The notes under the pieces: generated by a model | Databases searched by the model: none | What the model was told of the DNA's origin: nothing | Seen by the model: only the letters and a program-made list of their open reading frames with translations | Program-made: the position numbers and the translations under genes | Source: Ancylobacter polymorphus | GTDB lineage: Bacteria > Pseudomonadota > Alphaproteobacteria > Rhizobiales > Xanthobacteraceae | DNA length: 64,000 nucleotides | NCBI RefSeq assembly: GCF_022836935.1 | Contig: NZ_CP083239.1 | Coordinates: forward strand, 682,001 to 746,000 | Direction: 5' to 3' | In this document: positions 8,899 through 18,227 of the stretch, in pieces | How the letters are laid out: every line of letters begins with the position of its first letter | Position numbering within the stretch: the stretch's first letter is position 1

Positions 8899-10013
8899 AG
8901 ACGGGCCTCCACGGCATCGAGCCGGCCGAGCCAGACGGCGAAGCCGACGGCGGGAATGGGTTCCCCGGCGCCGAGCCGGCCGAGCAGCCCGTCATAGCGC
9001 CCGCCGGCGACCAAGGGCGCACCCGCCCCGTTCTCATGCAGCTCGAACACCATGCCGGAATAGTAATCCAGTGGCCGGCCGAAGGCGGTGGCGAAGGAGA
9101 GGCGCTCGGGCTCGATGCCCTGCGCGGCGATGAAATGGGTGCGGGTCTCGAAGGCGTCGAGCGCGCCGTCCAGCTCCAGCCCCGCCTCCTCAGCCAGCGC
9201 CCGCAGCCGCGCCGCCGCCTGGTCGGGCGTGCCGGCAATGGCGAGATAGCGCTCGATCACCATGACCTTCTCCGCCGACAGGCCTTCGGCATCGCCGGGC
9301 GCGGCCTGTTCGAGAAAGCGCTCGGCGATTTCCGAAACGGAACGCCCGCCGACGGTGGAAATGCCGGCGATGGAGAGCAAATCCGTCACCAGCGCCCGCG
9401 CCGCCGCCGGGTCGGAGCCCGCCAGCGCCGAGAGCACGCCGGCATGGGCGGTGACGCCGCCGGCCTCGGGGCGGTGCTTCAGCAGCGCGAGGTCAGCGCC
9501 GAGATCGCCGGAGCGGGCGAAATCCTTGATGAGCCGCCGCCGCCACACGGGCGGCAGGTTCAGCGCGTCGAGCAGCGTGGCGAACAGGCCGGCATCGCCG
9601 AGCCGGATGGTGGGGTCGATCACCCCCCACAGCGCCGCCGTCTCCAGCCCCAGCGCCAGCACATCGGCATCCGCCGCCTCGCGGTCGTGCCGGCCGAGGG
9701 ATTCGACGCCGGCCTGCAGCAGCTCCCCGCCCGCCACATCCGAGCGGAACACCGGGCCGAGATAGGCGAAATCGCGCGGCTGGGCGGCGCCCTCGGCGAT
9801 GTAATGGCGGCACACCGGCAGAGTGAGGTCCGGTCGCAGGCACAGCTCGTGCCCGTCCGGGTCCATGGTGATGAACATGGTGCGCCGCATCTCCTCGCCC
9901 GACAGGTCGAGAAAGGCATCGGCGGGCTGGAGCACCGGCGGCTCGACGCGCGTGAAACCGGCGCGCGCATAGAGCGCGAGCAGTTCCTCGGCGTGGCTTT
10001 GGTCGGCGGGCAT
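8895..10013 (-). CDS. hisZ: ATP phosphoribosyltransferase regulatory subunit
   Basis: A 372-residue class II aminoacyl-tRNA-synthetase-like protein resembling the HisRS core but without an anticodon-binding domain. Visible pieces are [20 protein letters not shown], a motif-2-like [20 protein letters not shown] stretch, and [16 protein letters not shown] plus [13 protein letters not shown] (HisA/motif-3-like). HisZ partners HisG in an octameric complex and is needed for activity and histidine feedback. Immediately upstream of hisG with a 4-base overlap. Confidence 0.93.
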   Translation of the reverse strand: MPADQSHAEELLALYARAGFTRVEPPVLQPADAFLDLSGEEMRRTMFITMDPDGHELCLRPDLTLPVCRHYIAEGAAQPRDFAYLGPVFRSDVAGGELLQAGVESLGRHDREAADADVLALGLETAALWGVIDPTIRLGDAGLFATLLDALNLPPVWRRRLIKDFARSGDLGADLALLKHRPEAGGVTAHAGVLSALAGSDPAAARALVTDLLSIAGISTVGGRSVSEIAERFLEQAAPGDAEGLSAEKVMVIERYLAIAGTPDQAAARLRALAEEAGLELDGALDAFETRTHFIAAQGIEPERLSFATAFGRPLDYYSGMVFELHENGAGAPLVAGGRYDGLLGRLGAGEPIPAVGFAVWLGRLDAVEARL

Positions 10014-10219
10014 GGGCGGGTCCGGTGTGCGGGAAACGGGGCGGCGAGAAGCTGCGCGCTTCTAGCAAAGCCCCGCGCGCGGGTCCATGCGCGGGCGGCG
10101 AGATGGTTTCGGGGTGGGCGACGGGCCGCCCGTTCCCGTGCGCCTCGCCCCCTCTGGCATCCCGGCGGGTCCGCGCCTATCTCCTCGCCGCATTCCGTTT
10201 CCTGCCAAGGACTTCCGCG

Positions 10220-10447
10220 ATGAAAGGCGCCCTCAGCGAACTCTCCGCCTGGCTTCAGGCCAATGGCCTCAACCCCGCCGATTTCCGGCTGCGGCTGGAG
10301 GCGAAGACCATCACCGCCCAGCGCGACGCGCTCAAGGCGTTCAAGGCCGAGGTCGAGCCCCACCTCGCGCCCCCCGCCGCGCCCCACCGCAAGGGCACGC
10401 TGAACGGGGTGGAAATCTCCGTCGAAGGCCCGCTGCACGGTTTCTGA
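10220..10447 (+). CDS. small conserved hypothetical protein
   Basis: A 75-residue protein starting MKGALSELSAWLQANGLNPA with an amphipathic helical N-terminal half (RLRLEAKTITAQRDALKAF) and a short C-terminal NGVEISVEGPLHGF. No signal peptide or membrane span. AAGGA about 9 bases before the start supports it as a real gene. It is on the opposite strand between hisZ and hisS. I do not recognise the family. Confidence 0.6.
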   Translation: MKGALSELSAWLQANGLNPADFRLRLEAKTITAQRDALKAFKAEVEPHLAPPAAPHRKGTLNGVEISVEGPLHGF

Positions 10448-10542
10448 TGGGATGACGGTGCGCGCAATGACGGCCCGTCCGCACGCCCGTCATGCTGAGG
10501 CGCCCGGCAACGCCGGGGGTTGACGCACGCAGACGGGCGCCC

Positions 10543-12174
10543 CTACCCCAGCGCGGCCCCGTGCGGCACGCCGTGATGGTCGAGCAGCTCGCGCACCTTT
10601 TCCACCAGCTCGGCCTCACCGCAGGCGAACTGCGCTGGGCGGGTGCTGCGCCATTCGGCATTGTCGGTGATGGCGGCGGCGGCCTTGGCGCCTTCGATCA
10701 GATCCTTGATCTGCACCTGCCCGTTTGCCCGCTCGTCCGAGCCCTGGATGACCACGCAGGGCGAGTTGCGGCGGTCGGCATATTTGAACTGGTTGCCGAG
10801 ATTCTTCGGGTTGCCGAGATACATCTCGGCGCGGATGCCCGCCTGCCGCAGGGTGGCGACGAGGCCCATGTAATGCGCGGTCTGGTCGCGGTCCATCACC
10901 ACCACCACCACGGGGCCGAACTCCGGCGCGGCGTCGGTCTTGAGGTAGGACAGCGCGGAAGCCAGCCGCGAGACGCCGATGGAGAAGCCCGTCGCCGGCA
11001 CCGCTTCCCCCCGGAAGCGCCCCACCAGCCCGTCATAGCGCCCGCCGCCGCCGACCGAACCGAAGCGCACCGGGCGGCCCTTCTCGTCCTTCACCTCGAA
11101 GGTCAGCTCGGCCTCGAAGACCGGGCCGGTATAGTATTCGAGGCCACGGACGACGGATACGTCGCCTCGAATACGATCTCCTTCATAACCACCAGCATTG
11201 CACAAGAACTGAATTGCCTTTAGCTCAGCTAACCCTTCCAACAGAGCAGTCGGGACCTCGGCGTCCAATCCCAGCCAGTCATCCACCAGAGTTCTAATAT
11301 CGTCGGAGAAGCCCTCTTGATCCAAACGGTCAAACCACCTGGCCGGATGATTGCCCCATTTCTCATCGAACTCCGCTTTGGACAGGAACCGAGCTTCAGC
11401 CCTGATGCCCGAACTGGGCTCCAAATTGAGAAGCCTGATTATTCTATAGATCTGGCTGTTGTTAAGGCCCGCGCCCTTGGTGAAGTCGCCGCTCTTGGCT
11501 TCTGGATTTTCCCACCTGCCTTCACCCAATAGATCCTCGACACCCTGCGGTCCCACCTTGTCGAACTTGTCGATGGCGCGCAGCACGGTCAGCCGGCGGC
11601 CGGCATTCGCGTCGCCGCCGAGGCCGATGGCCTCCAGCACGCCGTCGAGCACCTTGCGGTTGTTCACCTTGATGACGAACTTGCCGGCCAGCCCCAGCGC
11701 TTCCAGCGTGTCCGCCATCATCATGCAGATCTCGGCGTCCGCCGCGACCGTCGGCGCGCCCACCGTGTCGGCGTCGAACTGCATGAACTGGCGGAAGCGC
11801 CCCGGCCCGGGCTTCTCGTTGCGAAACACCCAGCCGGCGCGGTAGCTGCGGAAGGGTTTCGGCAGCTTGTCGAAATTCTCCGCCACATGGCGGGCGAGCG
11901 GGGCGGTGAGGTCGTAGCGCAGCGACAGCCACTGCTCGTCATCGTCCTGGAACGAGAACACGCCCTCATTCGGCCGGTCCTGGTCCGGCAGGAACTTCCC
12001 CAGCGCGTCGGTATATTCGATGAAGGGGGTTTCCAGCGCCTCGAAGCCATAGAGCTCATAGACCCGCCGGATCTTGTCCAGCATCTCCCGCGTCGGCGCG
12101 AGGTCGCCCGGCCCGCGATCGGCGAAGCCGCGCGGCATGCGGGCGCGGAGCTTGGTGGGTTTGTCCTTGGCCAT
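10543..12174 (-). CDS. hisS: histidyl-tRNA synthetase
   Basis: A 543-residue class II synthetase that charges tRNA-His. Landmarks: motif 2 region [18 protein letters not shown], HisA motif [10 protein letters not shown] near residue 345, motif 3 [13 protein letters not shown], and the C-terminal anticodon-binding domain ([19 protein letters not shown] onward). The start [16 protein letters not shown] at 12174 is family-like; 48 further residues upstream are open but run through a tandem repeat and are rejected. Residues about 215-348, the variable insertion domain, are encoded by a segment of much lower G+C with rare codons (see findings), which suggests a mosaic gene. Confidence 0.95.
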   Translation of the reverse strand: MAKDKPTKLRARMPRGFADRGPGDLAPTREMLDKIRRVYELYGFEALETPFIEYTDALGKFLPDQDRPNEGVFSFQDDDEQWLSLRYDLTAPLARHVAENFDKLPKPFRSYRAGWVFRNEKPGPGRFRQFMQFDADTVGAPTVAADAEICMMMADTLEALGLAGKFVIKVNNRKVLDGVLEAIGLGGDANAGRRLTVLRAIDKFDKVGPQGVEDLLGEGRWENPEAKSGDFTKGAGLNNSQIYRIIRLLNLEPSSGIRAEARFLSKAEFDEKWGNHPARWFDRLDQEGFSDDIRTLVDDWLGLDAEVPTALLEGLAELKAIQFLCNAGGYEGDRIRGDVSVVRGLEYYTGPVFEAELTFEVKDEKGRPVRFGSVGGGGRYDGLVGRFRGEAVPATGFSIGVSRLASALSYLKTDAAPEFGPVVVVVMDRDQTAHYMGLVATLRQAGIRAEMYLGNPKNLGNQFKYADRRNSPCVVIQGSDERANGQVQIKDLIEGAKAAAAITDNAEWRSTRPAQFACGEAELVEKVRELLDHHGVPHGAALG

Positions 12175-12230
12175 GGGCGCCGTCCTTCTCGAAGTACGGC
12201 GCGGGTTTAGAGGATGGGGCGACGTGCGGC

Positions 12231-12269
12231 AATGGCTTGGCGCAATGGCTTGGCGCCAATGGCTTGGCG
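12231..12269. repeat. three-copy 12-bp tandem repeat upstream of hisS
   Basis: AATGGCTTGGCG appears at 12231, 12244 and 12258 (period 13-14). It lies between hisS and the next gene, in the presumed hisS upstream region. Probably slippage; no operator symmetry seen. Confidence 0.75.
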
Positions 12270-12283
12270 GCAATGCCGGAGCT

Positions 12284-13399
12284 TCAGTCGAACAGCTCCG
12301 CCACCGCTTCCTCGGCAATGGCGAAGCCGGTGGAAGCGCCAGTGCCGCTGGTCACCACCACGAGGCGGATATGCTCATGCGGCCGGTCGATGAAGGCGAG
12401 CCGGTCGGCAGCCGAGGCATAGGTGCCGATCCAGCGCTCGGTGACGGCAGGCCGGCGGCCGAACAGGGCTTCATATTCGTCGAGGATCAGTTCATCGACG
12501 AAATCCGGAGCGAAGGGGTCCGGCGTCGCGGCGTAATGATGGCTGTCGCCGACCACGAGCGAGCCGTCGGCCGACTGCACCACGATGAGATGCACCCCGT
12601 GTTTCAGATGCTCGGCCTGCTCGGCTTCCAGCACGCGCTTCAGCGCCTCCGCCTCGGGCAGTTCGGCATAGCCGAGATAGCGCCCGAGCGAGAGGTCGGT
12701 CATTACCGAGCCCGGCAGCCGGCCAAGCGCGGGGTCGGTCACGCGCAGCATGTGCAGCTTGCAGCGGGTGACGCCATAGGCTTTGAAACGGTCCTCGAAC
12801 AGCGTGTGGAAATCGTCGCCCGGCGCCACCACGATGCGCGCGGCCGAAACCGTGCCGGAGGAGGTGACGACCCGCCCCGGCTCCACGGCGGTCACCGCAC
12901 TTTCGCGGCGGAATTCCACGCCCTCGCTCGCCAGCCAGGCGGCGAGGCGGGGAATGGCGTCGCGCGATTCCACCCGCATGTCGTGCGGGCTCCACAGGCC
13001 GCCGGAAAGCGGGCCGGTGAGCGCCGGCAGCCGTTCGCGCGCCGCCTCGGCGGTCAGCAGCTCGCAGCCCTCGCCCATCTCGGTGGCGCGGAAGGCTTCC
13101 AGCACCGGCATCGCCTCCGGCCGGCGCACGGCGACCAGCAGGCCGCGATGCTCCACCGCGATGCCGGCCTTGGGCGCCACCTCGGCCCAGATGTCGCGCG
13201 AGCGCATGGCGCGGCGCCAGCACGTCCCACGCTGCTGGCCGGTGACGGTGACGAAGCCGAAATTGCGCACCGAGGCGCCATTGGCCTGCGCGTCGCGGTC
13301 GATGACGACGGCCTTCAGCCCGCGGCGGCGGGCGGCAAGGGCATGGCCAAGGCCGACGACGCCCGCACCGACAATGGCGAGATCGAAACTGTCCGACAT
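12284..13399 (-). CDS. FAD-dependent oxidoreductase, DAO family (TIGR03364-like)
   Basis: A 371-residue flavoenzyme starting [20 protein letters not shown], a typical GxGxxG dinucleotide loop, then [23 protein letters not shown]. The C-terminal [18 protein letters not shown] closes the FAD site. The [11 protein letters not shown] signature and overall length suggest the TIGR03364 subgroup of the glycine/D-amino-acid oxidase superfamily, sometimes found with phosphonate genes, but none are nearby. The substrate is unknown. No signal peptide. Confidence 0.8.
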   Translation of the reverse strand: MSDSFDLAIVGAGVVGLGHALAARRRGLKAVVIDRDAQANGASVRNFGFVTVTGQQRGTCWRRAMRSRDIWAEVAPKAGIAVEHRGLLVAVRRPEAMPVLEAFRATEMGEGCELLTAEAARERLPALTGPLSGGLWSPHDMRVESRDAIPRLAAWLASEGVEFRRESAVTAVEPGRVVTSSGTVSAARIVVAPGDDFHTLFEDRFKAYGVTRCKLHMLRVTDPALGRLPGSVMTDLSLGRYLGYAELPEAEALKRVLEAEQAEHLKHGVHLIVVQSADGSLVVGDSHHYAATPDPFAPDFVDELILDEYEALFGRRPAVTERWIGTYASAADRLAFIDRPHEHIRLVVVTSGTGASTGFAIAEEAVAELFD

Positions 13400-13494
13400 G
13401 AGAGGGGTCCGCGTGGAAGGGGTGATCCGGGCGGACCAAGCCTATAGCGCCTCCCGCCCCGTCCTGCCACGCGTTCCTGTGTGCGGGCGGGTTA

Positions 13495-15372
13495 TCAATT
13501 CGCGGCGGCGGAATTCGACCGCTTCAGGCCGAGATCGGCGAGATCGGCCCGCACCTTGCGGGCGACGCCGGCATCGGGGAAGAAACGGGCGATCATGGTG
13601 TCGGGGTCGCTGCCCCAGGCGGGGGCGAGCGCGACGAGCTTGGACACATCGGCCCGCGCCTCCTCATCCTCGCCGGCGAGATGGCTGGCCAGCGCCCGCG
13701 CCAGCAAGCCGGGCGCGTAGCCCTCGCCCATGAGATGATCCGCCGCCGCCATCGCCGCCACCGCATCGCCCCTTATATAGGCGGCGATGACGCGGTGATA
13801 TTCCACCCAGGGCGGCATGCCCGGTGCCGCCTGCGCCGCCTGCGCCAGCATGGCCTCGCCGCGCGCGGTCTCGCCCAGCGCGATCAGTCGGCCGCCGAAA
13901 TCGGCGATGATGTCGACATCATAGGGGTTCAGCTCCAGCGCGGCGGTGCCGGCCGCCAGCGTCGCCGCGCGTTCGCCCCGGAAGAAATGCACATCCATCA
14001 GCACGCGCCGGGCGAAGGCGCTGGTGGGCGCCAGTTCCACCGCCTGCTCGGCGGCGGCGAGGGCGCGGTTGAGCGTCGGGGTGGCGGCGCGCATCGGGGC
14101 GCCGGCGCGGATCTCGTCGAGCGAAAGCTCGGCCAGCAGCGCATAGCCGAGGGCGAAGGTGCGATCCTCCGCCACCGCCTTTTCCAGGCACGCCTGCGCC
14201 GCCTCATGCTCGGCCGGGAGATAGGAGCGCCAATAGGAATAGGCGATCAGCACGCAGCCATAAGGCCCCGCGCTCGCCGGGCCGCCGGCGGCGGTGACGC
14301 GCGCCCGCGCCCGGGCCTGGATGACGCCATAGGGCTCGGCGATCGCCGCCATGATGTCGCGCACCAGGCCGATCTCCAGTGCCGTGGCGTCGCCGCCGCG
14401 CTTGAGGCTGTCGAACTCGCGCGACCAGACGATGGTGCCGTCGCACAGGTCGGACAGCCGCAGAAGCACGGAAAGCGTGCCGTCGTCATGGTTCTCCACC
14501 AGCCCGCCCAGCGCGAAGGCGGAGCTGGCGGCAGCGCCCTCGCCGGAACAGCGCAGCGCCGGCCGCGCATCCGGGCTCGCCAGCACGTCGAGCAGGTCGA
14601 AGCGGGCGAGCGCGTCGCGCACCCGCACCTCGATCCCCTCGGCGGTGAAATCGCCGCTGGCGGCGGCGCCGGGGGCCTTGGCCGCGCCCCCGGTGGTCTC
14701 GAAGCCCCGCACCTCGATCATCGGGATGCCGAGCCGGTTGGTGCGCTCCAGCGGTTGCCAGGTGGAGCCGGCGAGCAGGCTGCGCACGCCCAGCGGGTCA
14801 TGGCTGCCGGTGACGAGGCCCGCCACGACGATGCCGCAGGCCAGCAGCAGCAAAGCGAGCGCGAGCACGCGGCCGAGCCGCGGCCGGGCCGGCGGCGGCA
14901 GGGCGGCGGGTGCGGGTGTCTCCGGCGGGGAGGCATGGGTGGTGGCGTCGGCCTCGGCGTCGCCGTCACTGACAAACGCCTCGTCCGCGCCCTCCCCGGC
15001 CGCGAGGCGCGGCAGGAATTGCGGCACATAGCTGCCGCGCGGAATGGCGATTTCGATCTCGTCGCCCGCCCCGGCGCCGGCATAATAGCGCTCCAGCGCC
15101 CGGCGCAGCCTGGTGGCCTCCACCCGCACGATCGGGTCCGCCTGCGGGTCGAAGGAGGCGTCGCGGCCCAGCGCCTCGACGGCGATGGTGTAGCCCTTGA
15201 TCGCCTCGCGCCGTCCTTCCAATGTGGCTTCGACGACGAAACGCAGGATGTTGCCGAGCTGCGGCGAGGAGCGCAGCTCATCGGAGCCGAGCACGAGCGC
15301 CAGCGCGTGCCGCACCGCTTCCGGGGTGGCGGCACCGGCGGCGGGCGAGTCGAGTGTCGTGCTCTCCGGCAC
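13495..15372 (-). CDS. membrane TPR protein with N-terminal winged-helix-like domain
   Basis: A 625-residue protein in four parts. Residues about 15-115 (VRHALALVLGSDELRSSPQL ... DPIVRVEATRLRRALERYYA ... AIPRGSYVPQF) match a domain often placed before adenylate-cyclase-like or TPR proteins in Hyphomicrobiales and looking like a response-regulator-type winged helix. A Pro-rich linker and one membrane helix (VLALALLLLACGIVVAGLV) follow. Residues about 215-350 form a TolB/FlgO-like beta domain, and residues about 380-600 contain TPR-like helical repeats (ALAAAEQAVELAPTSAFARR). No catalytic motif is visible. A one-component membrane regulator of CadC style is an inference. Confidence 0.7.
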   Translation of the reverse strand: MPESTTLDSPAAGAATPEAVRHALALVLGSDELRSSPQLGNILRFVVEATLEGRREAIKGYTIAVEALGRDASFDPQADPIVRVEATRLRRALERYYAGAGAGDEIEIAIPRGSYVPQFLPRLAAGEGADEAFVSDGDAEADATTHASPPETPAPAALPPPARPRLGRVLALALLLLACGIVVAGLVTGSHDPLGVRSLLAGSTWQPLERTNRLGIPMIEVRGFETTGGAAKAPGAAASGDFTAEGIEVRVRDALARFDLLDVLASPDARPALRCSGEGAAASSAFALGGLVENHDDGTLSVLLRLSDLCDGTIVWSREFDSLKRGGDATALEIGLVRDIMAAIAEPYGVIQARARARVTAAGGPASAGPYGCVLIAYSYWRSYLPAEHEAAQACLEKAVAEDRTFALGYALLAELSLDEIRAGAPMRAATPTLNRALAAAEQAVELAPTSAFARRVLMDVHFFRGERAATLAAGTAALELNPYDVDIIADFGGRLIALGETARGEAMLAQAAQAAPGMPPWVEYHRVIAAYIRGDAVAAMAAADHLMGEGYAPGLLARALASHLAGEDEEARADVSKLVALAPAWGSDPDTMIARFFPDAGVARKVRADLADLGLKRSNSAAAN

Positions 15373-15649
15373 TGCAACGTCCTATCCTGCGCCGTCCCGG
15401 GTCCCCCCTCCCGCAACGGCCGAAACGCTCCACGGAAAGTATGCCGCGCGCCGCATGACGCAACGTGACCACTTTCCCTCTGCCGCGCCTTGATGGCCGC
15501 GATGAGGCGGCGGGGTCAAGCTCCGTCGGGCGGCAGAAAGGAAAGTGATCACATCATGATTATTTCTCGTGAGCAGATCCTGCATAGATATTATACATGA
15601 ATAAAAAAGCGCGGCCTGCCCTGATCGTCGTCCCCTGACGGAGTTTTCC
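15373..15649. other. divergent intergenic region before the aminotransferase
   Basis: 277 bases between two divergent genes. The part at 15536-15610 is AT-rich and contains GTGATCACATCATGATTA and a TATTATACATG stretch that could hold a -10 element for the plus-strand gene. No gene of convincing quality is seen. GACGGAG precedes the start at 15650. Confidence 0.5.
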
Positions 15650-16987
15650 ATGCCCTCCTCTTCGTCCGCCATTGCCAGCCCGAACGACCTTGAGGCGTTC
15701 TTCATGCCCTTCACGCCCAACCGGGCGTTCAAGGCGCGGCCGCGGCTGCTGTCCCGCGCCAAGGACATGCACTACTACACGCCCGAAGGGCGCGGGGTGC
15801 TGGATGCCACCGCCGGTCTGTGGTGCGCCAATGCCGGCCATAACCGCGATCCCATCGTCGAGGCGATCCAGAACCAGGCGGCGGAGATGGATTTCGCCCC
15901 GCCCTTCCAGTACGGCCACCCCAAGGCGTTCGCCGTCGCCGCCCGCATCGCCGCGCTGGCGCCGGGCGATCTCGACCATGTGTTCCTGTGCAATTCCGGC
16001 TCGGAGGCCGGCGACAGCGCGCTGAAGATCGCGCTCGCCTACCACGCCACCACGGGCAACGCGACGCGCACCCGCCTCATCGGCCGCGAGCGCGGCTATC
16101 ACGGCGTCGGCTTCGGCGGCATCTCGGTCGGTGGCATGTCGCCGAACCGCAAGATGTTCGGCTCGCTGCTGCCGGGCGTCGACCATCTGCCGCACACCTA
16201 TAATCGCGAGAAGCAGGCCTTCTCCAAGGGAGAGCCGGAGTGGGGCGCCGAGCGCGCCGACGCGCTGGAGAACCTCGTCGCCCTGCACGACGCCTCCACC
16301 ATCGCCGCCGTCATCGTCGAGCCGATGGCCGGCTCCACCGGCGCCATTCCCGCCCCGGTCGGCTATCTCAAGCGCCTGCGCGAGATCTGCGACAAATACG
16401 GCATCCTGCTGATCTTCGACGAGGTCATCACCGGCTTCGGCCGCCTCGGCTATGCCTTCGCCGCCGAGCGCTATGGCGTGGTGCCCGACATGATCACCTT
16501 CGCCAAGGGCGTCACCTCTGGCGCGGTGCCGATGGGCGGCGTGCTGGTGCGCAAGCACATTTACGACGCCTTCGTGAAGAGCGACGCGCCGGTCATCGAC
16601 CTGTTCCACGGCTACACCTATTCGGCCCACCCGCTGGCCTGCGCGGCCTCGCTGGCGACGCTGGACCTCTACCGCGAGGAAGGCCTGTTCGAGCGCGCCC
16701 GCGCGCTGGAGCCGGTGTGGGCGGAGGCGTTCCACTCGCTGCGTTCCAAGCCCGGCGTGCTCGACATCCGCACCGTCGGCCTCGTCGGCGCCATCGACTT
16801 CGCCTCGCGCGAGGACGGTGTCGGCCGCCGCGCCTATGAGGGCATGGAGCGGCTGTTCCACGACGAGGGCATGCTGGTGCGCACCGCCGGCGACACCTTC
16901 GCCGTCAGCCCGCCGCTCATCGTCAGCGAGAGCCAGATGGGCGAGATCGTCGAGAAGATCGGCCGCACGCTCGACGCGATCTTCTGA
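15650..16987 (+). CDS. class III omega-amino acid:pyruvate aminotransferase
   Basis: A 445-residue PLP enzyme close to beta-alanine:pyruvate transaminases. The substrate-side motif DATAGLWCANAGHNRDPIVE, the cofactor-binding NSGSEAGDSALKIA, the Asp of LLIFDEVITGFGRLG and the PLP-lysine in TFAKGVTSGAVPMGG (Lys286) are all present. It would move the amino group of beta-alanine or related omega-amino acids or amines to pyruvate in the cytoplasm. Start supported by GGAG 8 bases upstream. The substrate cannot be fixed from sequence. Confidence 0.88.
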   Translation: MPSSSSAIASPNDLEAFFMPFTPNRAFKARPRLLSRAKDMHYYTPEGRGVLDATAGLWCANAGHNRDPIVEAIQNQAAEMDFAPPFQYGHPKAFAVAARIAALAPGDLDHVFLCNSGSEAGDSALKIALAYHATTGNATRTRLIGRERGYHGVGFGGISVGGMSPNRKMFGSLLPGVDHLPHTYNREKQAFSKGEPEWGAERADALENLVALHDASTIAAVIVEPMAGSTGAIPAPVGYLKRLREICDKYGILLIFDEVITGFGRLGYAFAAERYGVVPDMITFAKGVTSGAVPMGGVLVRKHIYDAFVKSDAPVIDLFHGYTYSAHPLACAASLATLDLYREEGLFERARALEPVWAEAFHSLRSKPGVLDIRTVGLVGAIDFASREDGVGRRAYEGMERLFHDEGMLVRTAGDTFAVSPPLIVSESQMGEIVEKIGRTLDAIF

Positions 16988-17005
16988 ACCGGCGGGCGAG
17001 CCGCC

Positions 17006-17091
17006 CTCATCCCCGGGCCTGTCCCGGGGATCCAGCGGTCCCGCCTTGCACCGTCGAAAACCTGCATGGCCGGGTCACGCCCGGCCATGCG
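17006..17091. repeat. CCCCGGGCCTGTCCCGGGG-type intergenic repeat
   Basis: Begins CTCATCCCCGGGCCTGTCCC and ends TGGCCGGGTCACGCCCGGCC-ATGC. Same family as 7791-7906 and 28591-28676. Lies between convergent genes. Confidence 0.8.
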
Positions 17092-17312
17092 TGTAACTGG
17101 CGCAGCGTTCTTCCCGCATAACGTTCATCCTGAGGTGCCCGGCCAGCGGCCGGACCTGCCGCCGCCCTTATCCCCGGGCAGGTATCAACCGCTTCCGACA
17201 CATCCTCGAAAGCGAGATCTGAAACCTCCCGGACATGATCAACCAAGGCCATGGCCGCCGCCGCGCCAGGCGACGCGAAATCTGCCGGCTCCAAGGCTGG
17301 TTTCCGACGCGC
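17092..17312. other. intergenic segment, possible gene remnant
   Basis: Together with the repeat at 17006-17091 this makes a 325-base gap without a confident gene. On the minus strand a short open stretch reads ALVDHVREVSDLAFEDVSEA before it runs into the repeat, which has the composition of real protein and could be the relic of a gene broken by repeat insertion. A piece at 17126-17160 resembles a dispersed repeat seen also at 28714-28757. Confidence 0.35.
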
Positions 17313-18140
17313 CTAGACCTCACTACATAGCCGGCTCATTTTATCGAGGTCGCCGGCCGTCGCTGGTACATAGGCCATCAGCCTGAGGTCCGGCCGTCCG
17401 TCGATGGCAAAGGAGGAGAACTCGAAGGTAATCTCGCCCACCCTCGCGTGACGAATGGTCTTCGCGCCTTCGCCCGTGGTGCGCACGTCGTTCTCGCTCC
17501 ACAGGCGGGCGAAATCGGCGCTGCGCGCGGACAGTTCGGCGACAAGTACGGACGCCCGCGCATCCGCGCCGGCGCGGACGGTCTCCGCCCGAAACGTCGC
17601 CACCAGAAACCGAGCGACGGCCTCCCAGTCGCTCTGGGCGGCGCGCGTGGCCGGATCGAGGAATATCCGCCGCAATATGTTGCGCTCATCGGGGGCCATG
17701 GCCTCGTAATCGGCGAGAGCCAGCCGTGCCGCGCGGTTCCAGCCGATGATGTCCCATGTCGCGGTGGCGACGGTGGCCGGGATCATCGGCATGGCATCGA
17801 GAAAGCGCTGCAGCCGCCCGGAAATTCCCTCCTGCGCGGGGGCACCCGCCTTGGGGCGATGGCCGATGCCCACGAGGTAGAGATGCTCGCGCTCCGCCTC
17901 GGTCAGCATCAGCGCGCGGGCGAGGCTGTCGAGCACGCGCGGCGAAGGGGCGCCGCCCCTGCCCTGCTCCAGCCAGGTGTACCAGGTGGTGCTGATATGG
18001 GCGCGCTGCGCGACTTCCTCGCGGCGCAGGCCCGGCGTGCGGCGGCGGCCATCGAAACCCAGCGCGGCCGCGTCGAGCCGCTGGCGGCGATCCCTGAGAT
18101 AGGCGCCGAGCCGGTGCCTATCAGCGGCATCCTGCAGCAT
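17313..18140 (-). CDS. XRE/MmyB-type transcriptional regulator
   Basis: A 275-residue regulator. Residues about 10-70 form a helix-turn-helix (TPGLRREEVAQRAHISTTWY, then TWLEQGRGGAPSPRVLDSLA); the C-terminal part (IIGWNRAARLALADYE; FEFSSFAIDGRPDLRLMAYV) is the MmyB-like ligand-binding domain. Such proteins often control a divergent short-chain dehydrogenase gene, as found here at 18228. The first ATG at 18149 overlaps a TATAAT box, so the ATG at 18140 is preferred and the message may be leaderless. Autoregulation through the palindrome at 18160-18175 is plausible. Confidence 0.85.
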   Translation of the reverse strand: MLQDAADRHRLGAYLRDRRQRLDAAALGFDGRRRTPGLRREEVAQRAHISTTWYTWLEQGRGGAPSPRVLDSLARALMLTEAEREHLYLVGIGHRPKAGAPAQEGISGRLQRFLDAMPMIPATVATATWDIIGWNRAARLALADYEAMAPDERNILRRIFLDPATRAAQSDWEAVARFLVATFRAETVRAGADARASVLVAELSARSADFARLWSENDVRTTGEGAKTIRHARVGEITFEFSSFAIDGRPDLRLMAYVPATAGDLDKMSRLCSEV

Positions 18141-18147
18141 GGTAGTC

Positions 18148-18153
18148 ATTATA
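18148..18153 (-). promoter_or_regulatory. -10 box for the MmyB-type regulator gene
   Basis: A perfect TATAAT on the minus strand. Transcription would begin near 18141-18142, at or just before the ATG at 18140. The -35 region about 17 bases upstream (near TTAAAG) is poor, so an activator or extended -10 may matter. Confidence 0.55.
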
Positions 18154-18159
18154 CCCCTA

Positions 18160-18175
18160 TAAAGTCACTACTTTA
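18160..18175. promoter_or_regulatory. operator-like palindrome in the divergent promoter
   Basis: TAAAGT-CACT-ACTTTA is a perfect 6-bp inverted repeat with a 4-base spacer. It falls between the -10 and -35 regions of the regulator gene and about 53 bases before the SDR gene start, where a repressor could block both genes. It is the natural candidate binding site for the XRE/MmyB protein. Confidence 0.65.
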
Positions 18176-18227
18176 ACTTGATACAGTGTGACGCCTATTC
18201 TTCTCCCCGACAAGAAGGAGAAGTGTG

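Noticed and set aside
10025..10219. Longer N-terminus for the 75-residue protein at 10220
   Set aside because: Upstream residues are Arg/Pro-rich and random in look, while AAGGA sits correctly before the ATG at 10220.
12175..12318. N-terminal 48-residue extension of HisS
   Set aside because: It is encoded across the 12-bp tandem repeat and is not family-like; [16 protein letters not shown] is the normal start.
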